A stretch of DNA of 64,000 bases from Enterobacter quasihormaechei (lineage in GTDB: Bacteria > Pseudomonadota > Gammaproteobacteria > Enterobacterales > Enterobacteriaceae): positions 62,001-126,000 of the forward strand of contig NZ_SJON01000004.1 of NCBI RefSeq assembly GCF_004331385.1. Reading direction: 5' to 3'. Below, piece by piece: positions 18,410 to 27,115 of the stretch (position 1 is the first letter of the stretch; each line of letters starts with the position of its first letter). A program made the position numbers and the translations under genes. The notes beneath the pieces were generated by a model that was not told the origin of the DNA, ran no database searches, and worked only from the letters and a program-made list of their open reading frames with translations.

Positions 18410-18820
18410 GAGTGTTTCCTCGTCATCAAATTAATCTGAGGGCACCTTAACAAGGGATGTTTATGACTGCAAATGTGATGGGTATCGCAGTTTTATGCTG
18501 TTTTTGTTGGGTTTTTTAATCTTAAATGTTGATGAGATGTTTGTAAGGCAAATCGTCAATCCCCAATCCATTCGCGTTTAGGGAAAGTTTATATTTTTGG
18601 CTAAACGTTTAATGAACGAGGCGAAGAAAGCCGTTTGAGGTGAATTAATTAAGTTTCTAATAATTTCCAAAAATATTTCAGCTGTCACAGATAAAGACAG
18701 AGGTTTACATTTCTGGTGGTTGCTATACGTATTTCTTTGCCGATCCGCTGTCGTTACATGTCATTTTTCTGACACGTTTCTTCATTACGTTGTTGGCTTC
18801 ACTTACTGGATGCTAACAAT
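18410..18820. other. 411-base divergent promoter region
   Basis: An AT-rich gap between yfaZ (minus) and the phytase-like gene (plus). No ORF of note. It should hold both promoters; the clearest signal is the Pho-box-like cluster reported separately. CTGTCAC at about 18680 is a further isolated half-site. Confidence 0.6.
18748..18775 (+). promoter_or_regulatory. Candidate Pho box (PhoB site)
   Basis: 18758-18775 reads ATGTCAT-TTTT-CTGACAC, 12 of 14 matches to the two CTGTCAT/CTGTCAC half-sites of the Pho box with the correct 4-base spacer. A third half-site, CTGTCGT at 18748-18754, lies 10 bases upstream. It is 45 bases before the ATG of a phytase-like gene. Confidence 0.45.
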
Positions 18821-20179
18821 ATGAAAAGAAGTATCATTCCTGTGCTAATCGGTTGTGCGCTCTCTTTCTCTGCCCTGGCGGCACAGCCAACCGCGGAGCG
18901 CTACGTCGTCAGCTTCCCCGAAGGATCGCATGTTAAATACAGCGGTGCGTTTGCCAGCGCGTTTCCGAACGGGCTTCCTGTGGGGGTGGGTTCTGGTTTG
19001 CTGTTCACCGGCAAGCAGGGCGATACCCTGACCTTCGCGACCGTGACCGATCGCGGTCCAAACGCCGACGCGCCAAAGAAGGGCAAAAACGAAGCCAAAA
19101 TTTTTGTTACGCCGGATTTCGCTCCGTTCTTAATGACCATCCGCGTCCAGAACGGCAAAGCGGAGGCCGTGGATGCCCGCCCGCTGCATGATGATAAAGG
19201 CGAGATTAACGGCCTGCCGCTGGAAAGCGGCGTGATTGGCTCGACCAATGAAGTGGCGTTCAGCGACACCTTAAACGTGCTCAAAGGCGATAACCGCGGG
19301 CTGGATACGGAAGGCATCACGCCGGACGGGAAGGGCGGTTACTGGCTGTGCGATGAGTATGGTCCGTTCCTGATCAATATCGACAGCAAAGGGAAAATTC
19401 TCGCGATCCACGGCCCGCAGGCGACTGAAGGTGAGAAATCCATTGCGGGCGGTCTGCCAAACATCATCAAATGGCGCCAGGCGAACCGTGGTTTTGAGGG
19501 CCTGACCCGGATGCCGGACGGGCGTATTATCGCCGCCGTGCAAAGCACGCTGGATATCGACGGTAAGAGCAAAAAGCAGGCGCTGTTTACGCGTCTGGTT
19601 AGCTTCGATCCGGCGACCGGGAAAACCGCGATGTACGGTTACCCCGTTGACAGCGCGGCCTACAGCAAAAACAGCGACGCTAAAATCGGCGATATCGTGG
19701 CGCTGGATAACCACACGATCCTGCTGATTGAACAGGGTGAGGATAAAAACGACGCGATGCGTAACCTCATCTACAAGGTGGATCTGAGCAAAGCGAGCGA
19801 CCTGACCGCCTTCGACAAGCCGGGCGACTACCCGGAGTTTGACGATGAGAAAACGCTGGCGCAGCGCGGCATTACCCTTGCTGCAAAAACGCAGGTGGTC
19901 GATCTGCGTGCCCTGGGCTGGCAGCAGGAAAAGGCCGAAGGGCTGGCGCTGATAGACGGCAAAACGCTTGCGGTGGCGAACGATAACGACTTTGGCGTGA
20001 AGGTCGCGATGCAGAACCCGGTCGACGGCAAGAAGCTGAAGGATTATCGGGTAAACGCGGAAGGCAAGCTGACGCTGGATGACAAACCGGTGGAGACCAC
20101 GCTCAGCGTGAAGCCGCTGAAGAAGCCGGAATCTGACAGCGAATTGTGGATCGTGACGCTGCCGGAGGCGTTGAAATAA
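18821..20179 (+). CDS. Secreted esterase-like/phytase-like beta-propeller protein
   Basis: A 452-residue protein with a clear signal peptide (about 1-20, cleavage after ALAA) and the 'esterase-like activity of phytase' domain over most of its length. Diagnostic stretches are 'ATVTDRGPNADAP', 'LDTEGITPDGKGGYWLCDEYGPFLINID', 'GFEGLTRMPDGRIIAAVQS' and 'KAEGLALIDGKTLAVANDNDFGV'. It probably acts in the periplasm on phosphoester or ester substrates, with calcium held by the acidic loops; the substrate is unproven. A candidate Pho box upstream supports a role in phosphate scavenging. A palindromic repeat follows the stop. Confidence 0.85.
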   Translation: MKRSIIPVLIGCALSFSALAAQPTAERYVVSFPEGSHVKYSGAFASAFPNGLPVGVGSGLLFTGKQGDTLTFATVTDRGPNADAPKKGKNEAKIFVTPDFAPFLMTIRVQNGKAEAVDARPLHDDKGEINGLPLESGVIGSTNEVAFSDTLNVLKGDNRGLDTEGITPDGKGGYWLCDEYGPFLINIDSKGKILAIHGPQATEGEKSIAGGLPNIIKWRQANRGFEGLTRMPDGRIIAAVQSTLDIDGKSKKQALFTRLVSFDPATGKTAMYGYPVDSAAYSKNSDAKIGDIVALDNHTILLIEQGEDKNDAMRNLIYKVDLSKASDLTAFDKPGDYPEFDDEKTLAQRGITLAAKTQVVDLRALGWQQEKAEGLALIDGKTLAVANDNDFGVKVAMQNPVDGKKLKDYRVNAEGKLTLDDKPVETTLSVKPLKKPESDSELWIVTLPEALK

Positions 20180-20191
20180 TACCAGGGCTTA

Positions 20192-20228
20192 CCCCTCACC
20201 CTAACCCTCTCCCCGAAGGGGAGAGGGG
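20192..20228. repeat. Palindromic repeat, second CCCTCACCCTAACCCTC copy
   Basis: Same repeat as 10672-10710, here with the arms CCCCTC...CTCTCCCC and GGGGAGAGGGG. It lies in the convergent gap before yjiA and could act as a bidirectional terminator. Confidence 0.75.
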
Positions 20229-20239
20229 AAGCAAGGCGG

Positions 20240-21193
20240 TTATTTCTGTAGCCCCGCAAACGCCGCCCGAATCTCCTCTTCCGGCAGCTGTATTCCAATA
20301 AACACCATCACGCTGTGCGGCGCTTCATCGCCCCACGGGCGGTCCCAGTCGGCGCTGTACAGGCGCTGTACGCCCTGAAACAGCAGGCGGTTCGGCTCGC
20401 CGTCGATCCACAGCATCCCTTTGTAACGCAGCAGCTTATCGGCAAACGACAGCAGCAGGTTCTCCATCACGCGGGAGACCTCGCTGATATCCACCGGGTA
20501 GTCCAGCTCCACCACAATCGACGCCACGTCGTTTTGCCTGTCTCCCATAAAGTGGAAGCGCGGTTTCGTGGTGACGTTCTCTTCCAGCATAAAGCCGTTG
20601 GTGTTGAACAGCTGTGACAGGTCGATATTGCCGTGCGTTACCGTGTAAATCGGCGCGCGCGAGTTAATGCGCGTCAGGCGCTCGCGCAGTTTTTCGCTGT
20701 CGCCCGCCACGTCGGTTTTGGTCAGCAGGATGCGGTCGGCGTAGCCAACCTGAGACTGGGCGATGGTGAACTGGTTCATCTGCTCGTCGGCGTGGACCGC
20801 ATCCACCAGCGCGATGACGCCGTCCAGCAGGTAGCGCTGGCACAAAACGTCATGAGAGAAGAAGGTCTGGATAATCGGACCCGGGTCGGCCATGCCGGTG
20901 CATTCGATCACCAGACGGTCAAAGTCGATGTCGCCGCGATCGCGGCTGTCGAGCAGATCCAGCAGGGCGTCTTCCAGCTCGTTAGAGCGGGTGCAGCAGA
21001 TGCAGCCGTTGGTCAGGGTTTTGATTTGCGTGGCGCGATCGCCAATCAGCTGGTCGTCCACCGAGACTTCACCGAACTCGTTTTCGATCACGGCGATTTT
21101 GAAGCCGTGCTGCTCGTTCAGGATGTGGCGCAGCAGGGTGGTTTTGCCTGCGCCGAGAAAACCGGTCAGCAGGGTAACGGCAATCGGGGTCAT
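20240..21193 (-). CDS. yjiA: COG0523 metal-binding GTPase YjiA
   Basis: A 317-residue G3E P-loop GTPase: Walker A GFLGAGKTT (about 10-18), the metal motif CICC in 'NGCICCTRSNELEDALLDLL', the 'ECTGMADPGP' switch region, the base motif 'LTKTDVAG', and a C-terminal CobW domain. It is nearly identical to E. coli YjiA, a zinc- or cobalt-binding GTPase of uncertain metallochaperone role. The start at 21193 (MTPIAVTLL) matches E. coli. It follows yjiX by ten bases on the same strand, the conserved pair. Confidence 0.95.
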   Translation of the reverse strand: MTPIAVTLLTGFLGAGKTTLLRHILNEQHGFKIAVIENEFGEVSVDDQLIGDRATQIKTLTNGCICCTRSNELEDALLDLLDSRDRGDIDFDRLVIECTGMADPGPIIQTFFSHDVLCQRYLLDGVIALVDAVHADEQMNQFTIAQSQVGYADRILLTKTDVAGDSEKLRERLTRINSRAPIYTVTHGNIDLSQLFNTNGFMLEENVTTKPRFHFMGDRQNDVASIVVELDYPVDISEVSRVMENLLLSFADKLLRYKGMLWIDGEPNRLLFQGVQRLYSADWDRPWGDEAPHSVMVFIGIQLPEEEIRAAFAGLQK

Positions 21194-21203
21194 GGTCTCT
21201 CCT

Positions 21204-21407
21204 TTAGCAGCAGCGGACGCCGCCTTCTCCACTTCCGCCATAGCGCGCTTCCTGACGCTCGCGGAAGAATTCGGTGTAGGTCATGTACGGCTTATCGGGA
21301 TGGTTGGTCTTCATATGCTCAACGTAGTTGTCATAGTCCGGAATGCCAATCAGCATCTTCGCCGCCTGACCGAGGTATTTTTTCGCTTCGCCTAAGTTAC
21401 CAAACAT
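21204..21407 (-). CDS. yjiX: YbdD/YjiX-family small protein
   Basis: A 67-residue protein matching YjiX: '[50 protein letters not shown]', with a C-terminal RCC. This family is always found behind CstA-type pyruvate transporters (cstA-ybdD, btsT-yjiX), as here. The YbdD relative has been reported to be needed for CstA-type pyruvate transport, so a helper role for BtsT is plausible. Confidence 0.95.
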   Translation of the reverse strand: MFGNLGEAKKYLGQAAKMLIGIPDYDNYVEHMKTNHPDKPYMTYTEFFRERQEARYGGSGEGGVRCC

Positions 21408-21427
21408 AATGCATCCTGATAAGACAA

Positions 21428-21497
21428 CGCCCGGTGGCGCTACGCTTACCGGGCCTACAGTACCGTTGTAGGGCGGGTCAGCGTAGCGCCACCCGCC
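21428..21497. repeat. REP pair between btsT and yjiX
   Basis: Two REP elements (21428-21459, 21468-21497), the second against a T/A-rich tract that abuts the btsT stop. The pair may lower yjiX-yjiA expression relative to btsT. Confidence 0.8.
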
Positions 21498-21503
21498 ATT
21501 TTT

Positions 21504-23657
21504 TTAATGGTGTGAAGAGGTCTTCACGCCGCCTTCCGGCACTGGCACGTACGGGGTCTCTTTATCCGTACGGCCATCGGCGTTGCGCACTTTCATCCAG
21601 GTTTTAATCCCGTAGAAGATAATGCTGTACACCACCACCAGGAACAGAATGCTCAGACCCGCGTTGGTGTAGTTGTTCACCACGATATGGTTCATGTTGG
21701 CAATCTGCTGCGCGGTCAGATCCGCGTCGCCTGCGGCAATCTTCTCTTTGTACTGGTTAGCCATGAAGAAGAAGCCTTCCAGCTGCGGGTTGGTGCTGAA
21801 CAGCTTCAGACCCAGCGCCCAGGTGGTGCAGAGCAGCAGCCACAGCGCAGGAACCACGGTCACCCAGATGTATTTGGTGCGTTTCATCTTCACGAGAACA
21901 ACGGTGCCCAGCACCAGAGCTACGGCTGCGAGCATCTGGTTAGAGATGCCGAACAGTGGCCACAGGCTCTTCACACCGCCCAGCGGGTCGACAACGCCCT
22001 GATACAGCAGGTAACCCCACAGGCCTACGCAGCCCGCCGTACCCAGAACACCCGCCACCAGAGAGTCGGTTTTCTTCAGGAATGGCACGAAGTTGCCCAG
22101 CAGATCCTGCAACATAAAGCGGCCTGCACGGGTACCGGCATCCAGCGCGGTGAGGATGAACAGCGCTTCGAACAGAATACCGAAGTGGTACCAGAAGCCC
22201 ATGTCCGCCCATGGCAGCACTTTATGGAACACGTGTGCGATACCTACCGCCAGCGTCGGCGCGCCACCGGCACGGTTCAGCACGGACGGTTCGCCGATGT
22301 CTTTCGCGGTCTGCATGATCTGCTCAGGCGAGATCACGAAGCCCCAGGAGCTGACGGTTGCCGCCGCGTGTGCGCTGGCCTCTTTCAGCTGGGCCATGAT
22401 CAGCGCGGTATTTTCGCCGCCCATCTCATGCAGGTTTGGCATGGTGATGCCAAGACCCGCCGGTGGAGTGTTCATCGCGAAGTACAGGCCTGGCTCGATA
22501 ATCGACGCCGCCACCAGCGCCATGATCGCCACGAAGGACTCCATCAGCATCGCGCCGTAACCGATAAAGCGCGCGTCGGTTTCGTTGGCCATCAGCTTCG
22601 GCGTGGTGCCGGAAGCGATCAGCGCATGGAAGCCTGAAACGGCGCCGCAGGCGATGGTGATAAACAGGAACGGGAACAGGGCGCCTTTCCACAGCGGACC
22701 GGTACCGTCAATGTACTGGGTCACCGCCGGCATTTTCAGCTCCGGGTTGATGATCACAATCCCGATCGCCAGCCCGACGATCACGCCGATTTTCAGGAAG
22801 GTTGCCAGATAGTCACGCGGAGCCAGAATCAGCCACACCGGCAGCAGGGCGGAGATAAACGCGTACCCGATCAGCGCGAAGGTGATGGTGGTGTCTTTAA
22901 AGGTCAGCGCCGGGCCCCAGTACGGGTCGTGCGCAATCACGCCGCCGAAGTAGATCGAGGCGACCAGCAGCACGATACCAATGACCGACACTTCACCCAC
23001 GCGGCCCGGGCGCAGGAAGCGCATGTAGATGCCCATGAACAGCGCAATCGGTACGGTCGAGCAGACGGTGAAGACGCCCCACGGACTTTCGGCCAGCGCT
23101 TTCACCACGATCAGCGCCAGCACCGCGAGGATGATGATCATGATCAGGAAGCAGCCGAAGAGGGCGATAGTGCCCGGCACGCGGCCCATCTCTTCTTTGA
23201 TCATCTCGCCCAGTGACGAACCGTTACGGCGCGAGGAGATAAACAGCACCATAAAGTCCTGCACCGCCCCCGCCAGCACCACGCCCGCCAGCAGCCAGAG
23301 CGTGCCCGGCAGGTAGCCCATCTGCGCGGCCAGCACCGGGCCGACCAGCGGACCCGCGCCTGCAATGGCGGCAAAGTGGTGACCAAACAGCACGTAGCGG
23401 TTGGTTGGCACGTAGTTCAGGCCGTCATTGTTAATGACCGCCGGGGTGGCGCGCGTCGGGTCGAGCTTCATGACCTTTTGCGCGATGTATAAGCTGTAGT
23501 AGCGATAAGCCACAAGGTAGACGGAAACCGACGCGACCACGATCCACAGGGCGCTGACGTGCTCGCCCCGGCGTAATGCGACAACCGCCAGACAGAAAGC
23601 ACCGAGGATCCCGAGTAAGGCCCAGGGCACGTGCTTGAGTAGTTTTTTAGTATCCAT
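21504..23657 (-). CDS. btsT: Pyruvate/proton symporter BtsT
   Basis: A 717-residue CstA-family membrane transporter. Many transmembrane helices are evident, with the CstA signatures 'RYVLFGHHFAAIAGAGPLVGPVLAAQMGYLPG' and 'ALDAGTRAGRFMLQDLLG'. The cytoplasmic tail ends in GGVKTSSHH. It is collinear with E. coli BtsT (YjiY), a high-affinity, specific pyruvate importer switched on by the BtsS/BtsR two-component system when extracellular pyruvate appears. BtsR-type repeats and a CRP-type site lie in the upstream gap. yjiX and yjiA follow on the same strand. Confidence 0.96.
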   Translation of the reverse strand: MDTKKLLKHVPWALLGILGAFCLAVVALRRGEHVSALWIVVASVSVYLVAYRYYSLYIAQKVMKLDPTRATPAVINNDGLNYVPTNRYVLFGHHFAAIAGAGPLVGPVLAAQMGYLPGTLWLLAGVVLAGAVQDFMVLFISSRRNGSSLGEMIKEEMGRVPGTIALFGCFLIMIIILAVLALIVVKALAESPWGVFTVCSTVPIALFMGIYMRFLRPGRVGEVSVIGIVLLVASIYFGGVIAHDPYWGPALTFKDTTITFALIGYAFISALLPVWLILAPRDYLATFLKIGVIVGLAIGIVIINPELKMPAVTQYIDGTGPLWKGALFPFLFITIACGAVSGFHALIASGTTPKLMANETDARFIGYGAMLMESFVAIMALVAASIIEPGLYFAMNTPPAGLGITMPNLHEMGGENTALIMAQLKEASAHAAATVSSWGFVISPEQIMQTAKDIGEPSVLNRAGGAPTLAVGIAHVFHKVLPWADMGFWYHFGILFEALFILTALDAGTRAGRFMLQDLLGNFVPFLKKTDSLVAGVLGTAGCVGLWGYLLYQGVVDPLGGVKSLWPLFGISNQMLAAVALVLGTVVLVKMKRTKYIWVTVVPALWLLLCTTWALGLKLFSTNPQLEGFFFMANQYKEKIAAGDADLTAQQIANMNHIVVNNYTNAGLSILFLVVVYSIIFYGIKTWMKVRNADGRTDKETPYVPVPEGGVKTSSHH

Positions 23658-23774
23658 AGTAAGACCTGGTTTTTTATGTAAAGAAAAAAGGGTCAGGGTT
23701 CGTTGTGAGGAGGTATTGATTAATGCTGGAGCGATCGTGCCAGATCCCCGCGCGCGTAAAGCACGGTAAATGGG

Positions 23775-23823
23775 TGAGTGGTTGAAAGCGATGCGTGAGC
23801 GGTCAAAAGCGGGGGCGAGTGGT
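23775..23823 (-). promoter_or_regulatory. BtsR (YehT) direct-repeat binding sites of btsT
   Basis: On the minus strand ACCGCTCA (23796-23803) and ACCACTCA (23775-23782) are separated by exactly 13 bases. This fits the BtsR motif ACC[G/A]CT[C/T]A with a 13-base spacer, as I recall it from E. coli. A third imperfect copy, ACCACTCG (23816-23823), lies 12 bases further upstream. Confidence 0.75.
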
Positions 23824-23851
23824 TAAGGCTCACCCCCGGCGGAAAGAAATA

Positions 23852-23867
23852 TGTGATTGAGATCACT
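23852..23867 (-). promoter_or_regulatory. CRP site upstream of btsT
   Basis: TGTGA-TTGAGA-TCACT at 23852-23867 matches nine of ten conserved positions of the CRP consensus TGTGA-N6-TCACA. It lies about 195 bases before the btsT start and upstream of the BtsR repeats. In E. coli btsT is cAMP-CRP-dependent. Confidence 0.7.
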
Positions 23868-23939
23868 AAGGATAATCTGGCGCTTCGGGCGTGGCCGTTC
23901 ACGCCTGTGCGGAAACGCAGCGCTTTTTGTGCAATGGGA

Positions 23940-24449
23940 TCAAACCGCGGCTTCCATCTCCATCATCACCGGGTGGAAACGGCGTTTGAAGTAGATCAGG
24001 CCGTGCCCCTCGCTGCTGAGAATGATGTTTTTTATTTCCACGAGATAGACCAGATGGGTGCCGATAGTTTGCACCTGGGTTATCTCCCCTTCCAGACTTG
24101 CCAGCGCGCCTTTCAGCACCGGCTGCGCCAGTGGGCCTTTCTGCCAGCAGGAGAGCGCGAAGCGCTCCTCCATGGCCATGCCCGTCATTCCGGCAAAGTG
24201 GCGGGCCATGATCTCCTGCTCGTGGTTCAGCACGTTGACGCACAGTTTGCCGTTGCCCTGAAAGACCGGGTTCATGGCGCTGTTGGCGTTGATGCAGACC
24301 ATGACCGAGGGCGGGGTATCCGTTACCGAACAGACCGCAGTGGCGGTAATACCGCAGCGACCGGCGTCGCCCTCGGTGGTGACCACATTGACCGCCGCCG
24401 ACAGGCTGGCCATCGCGTCGCGAAAACGCAGGCGTTCTTCAGATTGCAT
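23940..24449 (-). CDS. hpaC: 4-hydroxyphenylacetate 3-monooxygenase, flavin reductase subunit HpaC
   Basis: A 169-residue NADH:flavin reductase that supplies FADH2 to HpaB. It contains the flavin-binding split-barrel motifs 'AAVNVVTTEGDAGRCGITATAVCSVTDTPPSVMVCIN' and 'LCVNVLNHEQ', and 'RFHPVM' near its end. It lies 17 bases after hpaB on the same strand, as in all hpaBC operons, and is the last gene of the hpa cluster. The length matches E. coli HpaC (170). Confidence 0.95.
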   Translation of the reverse strand: MQSEERLRFRDAMASLSAAVNVVTTEGDAGRCGITATAVCSVTDTPPSVMVCINANSAMNPVFQGNGKLCVNVLNHEQEIMARHFAGMTGMAMEERFALSCWQKGPLAQPVLKGALASLEGEITQVQTIGTHLVYLVEIKNIILSSEGHGLIYFKRRFHPVMMEMEAAV

Positions 24450-24466
24450 TGAAACCTCCCGCTGCG

Positions 24467-26029
24467 CTATTTCAGCAGCTTATCCAGCATGTTGATATCA
24501 GTGTTGTTGTGCAGGTGCGGCACGGTCCAGCCGTGCTGGTCGTACTCGGACATGCAGCGGTCAACCATCGCCATCATCTTGTCCATGTTGCCGGAGCTTT
24601 GCGCCTGACGCAGGCATTGCAGGCGGATCTCGTCCTGGCTTCCGGAGTAGTTAATCTCGTACAGCTCGTGGCGACCGCCAAACTCGCTGCCGATGGCGTC
24701 CCACATCAGTTTCAGGATCTTGATGCGCTCGACGTGATCCATCCCGTTGGAGCCGCGCACGTACTTCGCCAGATACTGGTCGATCTGCGGGTTGTTCAGG
24801 TCCCGCGCGCTGGACGGCAGATAGATCAGCCCGGAGGTCACGTTGCGTTCGATAATGTTCTTGATCTTCGCGTAGGCCATTGGCGCCATCACGCGGTAGG
24901 TCTGCAACGCCGCGTGGTCAGGCAGGAACGCGCCGTTCACCCACGGCGTCGCTTCAGAGCACATGGAGTCGCTCAACGCCCAGAACATGTTGCGCCACGC
25001 CACCACTTCGCCGAGATCCGCCTGCACGCCGCGGAACTCCAGGGTGCCGGTGCACTCCAGGGATTTTTTCAGCAGGGCGGTGATGAAGTCGAGCTTCACC
25101 GCCAGACGCACGCAGGCCTGAAGCGGGTACATGCGGGCGAAGCCGCCCTCCATCGTCCAGCGACGGCAGCGGTCGAAATCGCGGTAAATCAGCACGTTTT
25201 CCCACGGGATCAGCACGTGATCCATCACCAGAATCGCGTCGTTCTCGTCGAAGCGGCTGGAGAGCGGATAGTCATACGGGGATCCGGTCGCGCCTGCCAC
25301 CATCTCGTACGAGGCGCGGGAGATCAGCTTCACCCCTTCGGCGTCCATGGGAGCGACGAACATCAGCGCGAAGTCCGGGTTTTCGCCCATCACCTGCGCG
25401 GAGCCAAAACCGATCATGTTGTAGTGGGTCAACGCCGAGTTGGTCGCCACCACCTTCGCGCCGCTGACAACGATCCCGGCGTCGGTCTCTTTCTCTAGCT
25501 TGATGTAAACGTCCTTCACCTCGTCCGCCGGCTTATGGCGATCGATTGGCGGGTTGACGATGGCGTGGTTAAAGTACAGGCCGGTTTCCTGAATGCGGGT
25601 GTACCAGTTGCGGGCGTTCTGCTCGAACTGACCGTAGAAGGCAGGGTTCGCTCCCAGCGCGCAGCCGAACGCCGCTTTGTAGTCCGGCGTGCGCCCCATC
25701 CAGCCGTAGCTCAGGCGCGACCACTCGGCGATGGCGTCGCGCTGCTGGCGCAGGTCGTCGGCGCTTTTCGCCACGCGGAAAAATTTGTGGGTGTAGCCGC
25801 CGCTGCCGGTGTCGGTGCCCCAGCACAGCGTATCCTGCATGTCTGGCTTGTGCAGGGCGTCGTACATCTGGGCGATGGACGCCGCCGCATTGCGAAATGC
25901 CGGGTGGGTAGTGACGTCCTTAACGCGCTCGCCGTAGATATAAATCTCACGGCCATCTTGCAGGCTTTTTAAATACTCTTCGCCGGTTAACGGACGTTTG
26001 GCATCAGCGCGGAAATCTTCAGGCTTCAT
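24467..26029 (-). CDS. hpaB: 4-hydroxyphenylacetate 3-monooxygenase, oxygenase subunit HpaB
   Basis: A 520-residue FADH2-dependent phenol hydroxylase that converts 4-hydroxyphenylacetate to 3,4-dihydroxyphenylacetate. The start MKPEDFRADAKRPLTGEEYLKSLQDGREIYIYGERV and segments such as 'HAIVNPPIDRHKPADEVKDVYIKLEKETDAGIVVSGAKVVATNSALTHYN' are diagnostic of the acyl-CoA-dehydrogenase-like fold. Full length. Transcription probably starts in the 195-base gap after hpaA and is activated by HpaA with the substrate. Confidence 0.97.
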   Translation of the reverse strand: MKPEDFRADAKRPLTGEEYLKSLQDGREIYIYGERVKDVTTHPAFRNAAASIAQMYDALHKPDMQDTLCWGTDTGSGGYTHKFFRVAKSADDLRQQRDAIAEWSRLSYGWMGRTPDYKAAFGCALGANPAFYGQFEQNARNWYTRIQETGLYFNHAIVNPPIDRHKPADEVKDVYIKLEKETDAGIVVSGAKVVATNSALTHYNMIGFGSAQVMGENPDFALMFVAPMDAEGVKLISRASYEMVAGATGSPYDYPLSSRFDENDAILVMDHVLIPWENVLIYRDFDRCRRWTMEGGFARMYPLQACVRLAVKLDFITALLKKSLECTGTLEFRGVQADLGEVVAWRNMFWALSDSMCSEATPWVNGAFLPDHAALQTYRVMAPMAYAKIKNIIERNVTSGLIYLPSSARDLNNPQIDQYLAKYVRGSNGMDHVERIKILKLMWDAIGSEFGGRHELYEINYSGSQDEIRLQCLRQAQSSGNMDKMMAMVDRCMSEYDQHGWTVPHLHNNTDINMLDKLLK

Positions 26030-26180
26030 AGGGACCTCGTATCGGAAGATGGTTGTTAAATTTATGTTTTGTTTTTGTTGTTTAATTGAAGCGTGAGAGG
26101 GGCGGAACGTGAAGGGACGATTGGGACAACGGCGGGTACTTTTCGGGCGGGATTGGGATTTGTGATCTGTGCGGGTTTTT

Positions 26181-26210
26181 GGCGGGTAGCGCTGCGCTTA
26201 CCCGCCCTAC
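26181..26210. repeat. REP-like hairpin between hpaA and hpaB
   Basis: GGCGGGTAGCGCTGCGCTTACCCGCC near the end of hpaA. It may end the hpaXA transcript before the separate hpaBC promoter. Confidence 0.65.
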
Positions 26211-26224
26211 ATACCGCGATGCGC

Positions 26225-27115
26225 TCAGGAAACCGGTACTTTCTGCGCCCGATACGCGCTGGGCGAGCAGCCCGTCAGGCGATTGAAAAACCGGGCGAAA
26301 TAGGCCGGATCTTTAAATCCCAGCTGCCAGGCAATCTCGCTGACCGCGCTGTCGGAAAACAGCAGCAGACGCCTGGCCTCGCGCAGCTGCCGGTCGAAGA
26401 TCAGCCGTTTCGGCGAGCGGTTGGCGAAGCGGCGGCAGATGTCCGTCAGGCGGGATTCGGTGAGGTGCAGTTCGCTGGCGTATTCCGGTACCGTCCAGTG
26501 CTGGTGATAGTGGGTATCGATCAGCTGGGTAAAGCGCTGAAACAGCTTCAGCTCGCCGCGCATGCCGCTGGCCGCGTGGTCGTCGAGCTTCGCGTTGCGC
26601 AGCAGCAGGGTAAAGACCGCCTGCGCCAGAAGGACCAGCGTATGCTCACGGCCCGGCAGCTGTGCCGTGGATTCCCGGGCAATGAGCTGCCAGTAGTGCT
26701 TCAGCGCCGCCAGCTCGTCAGGCTTGTCGGCAAGCGACAGGCAGATCCCCGGCAGGCCGAACGCTTCCCGCGTGCCGGGGTAGAGCACTTCTAACAGCGG
26801 CCAGATGAGATCCTCGCGCACCGTCAGCACGTGGCCGTCGCTGTCGGATTCGGTGATAAACGCGTGCGGCACCGACGGCGGCGTCAGCACAAACAGCGGC
26901 GCCTGCACCGAATAGCGGTGGTCGTCGAGCTGGAGCTCAATCTGCCCGGTGTCGAGAAAGTGCATCTGAAAATACTGGTCGTGACGGTGCGCCTGCATGT
27001 CGCGGCCAAAAAAGGCCGCCATGCGCGCGAACGACTGGTAGTGCACATCGTCGGAGCCCAGACTTTCGTCGTACTCCTTGCTGATATCAATGTTGGCGAT
27101 AGGGCTCTGGCACAT
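26225..27115 (-). CDS. hpaA: AraC-family activator HpaA of hpaBC
   Basis: A 296-residue AraC-family protein. The cupin-type sensor of 4-hydroxyphenylacetate occupies about 30-170 ('RHDQYFQMHFLDTGQIELQLDDHRY', 'LTPPSVPHAF'). The DNA-binding domain is at about 190-290 ('TVPEYASELHLTESRLTDICRRFANRSPKRLIFDRQLREARRLLLFSD', 'EIAWQLGFKDPAYFARFFNRLTGCSPSAYR'). It matches E. coli HpaA, which activates hpaBC. It overlaps the end of hpaX by 29 bases, so the two are co-expressed. Confidence 0.93.
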   Translation of the reverse strand: MCQSPIANIDISKEYDESLGSDDVHYQSFARMAAFFGRDMQAHRHDQYFQMHFLDTGQIELQLDDHRYSVQAPLFVLTPPSVPHAFITESDSDGHVLTVREDLIWPLLEVLYPGTREAFGLPGICLSLADKPDELAALKHYWQLIARESTAQLPGREHTLVLLAQAVFTLLLRNAKLDDHAASGMRGELKLFQRFTQLIDTHYHQHWTVPEYASELHLTESRLTDICRRFANRSPKRLIFDRQLREARRLLLFSDSAVSEIAWQLGFKDPAYFARFFNRLTGCSPSAYRAQKVPVS

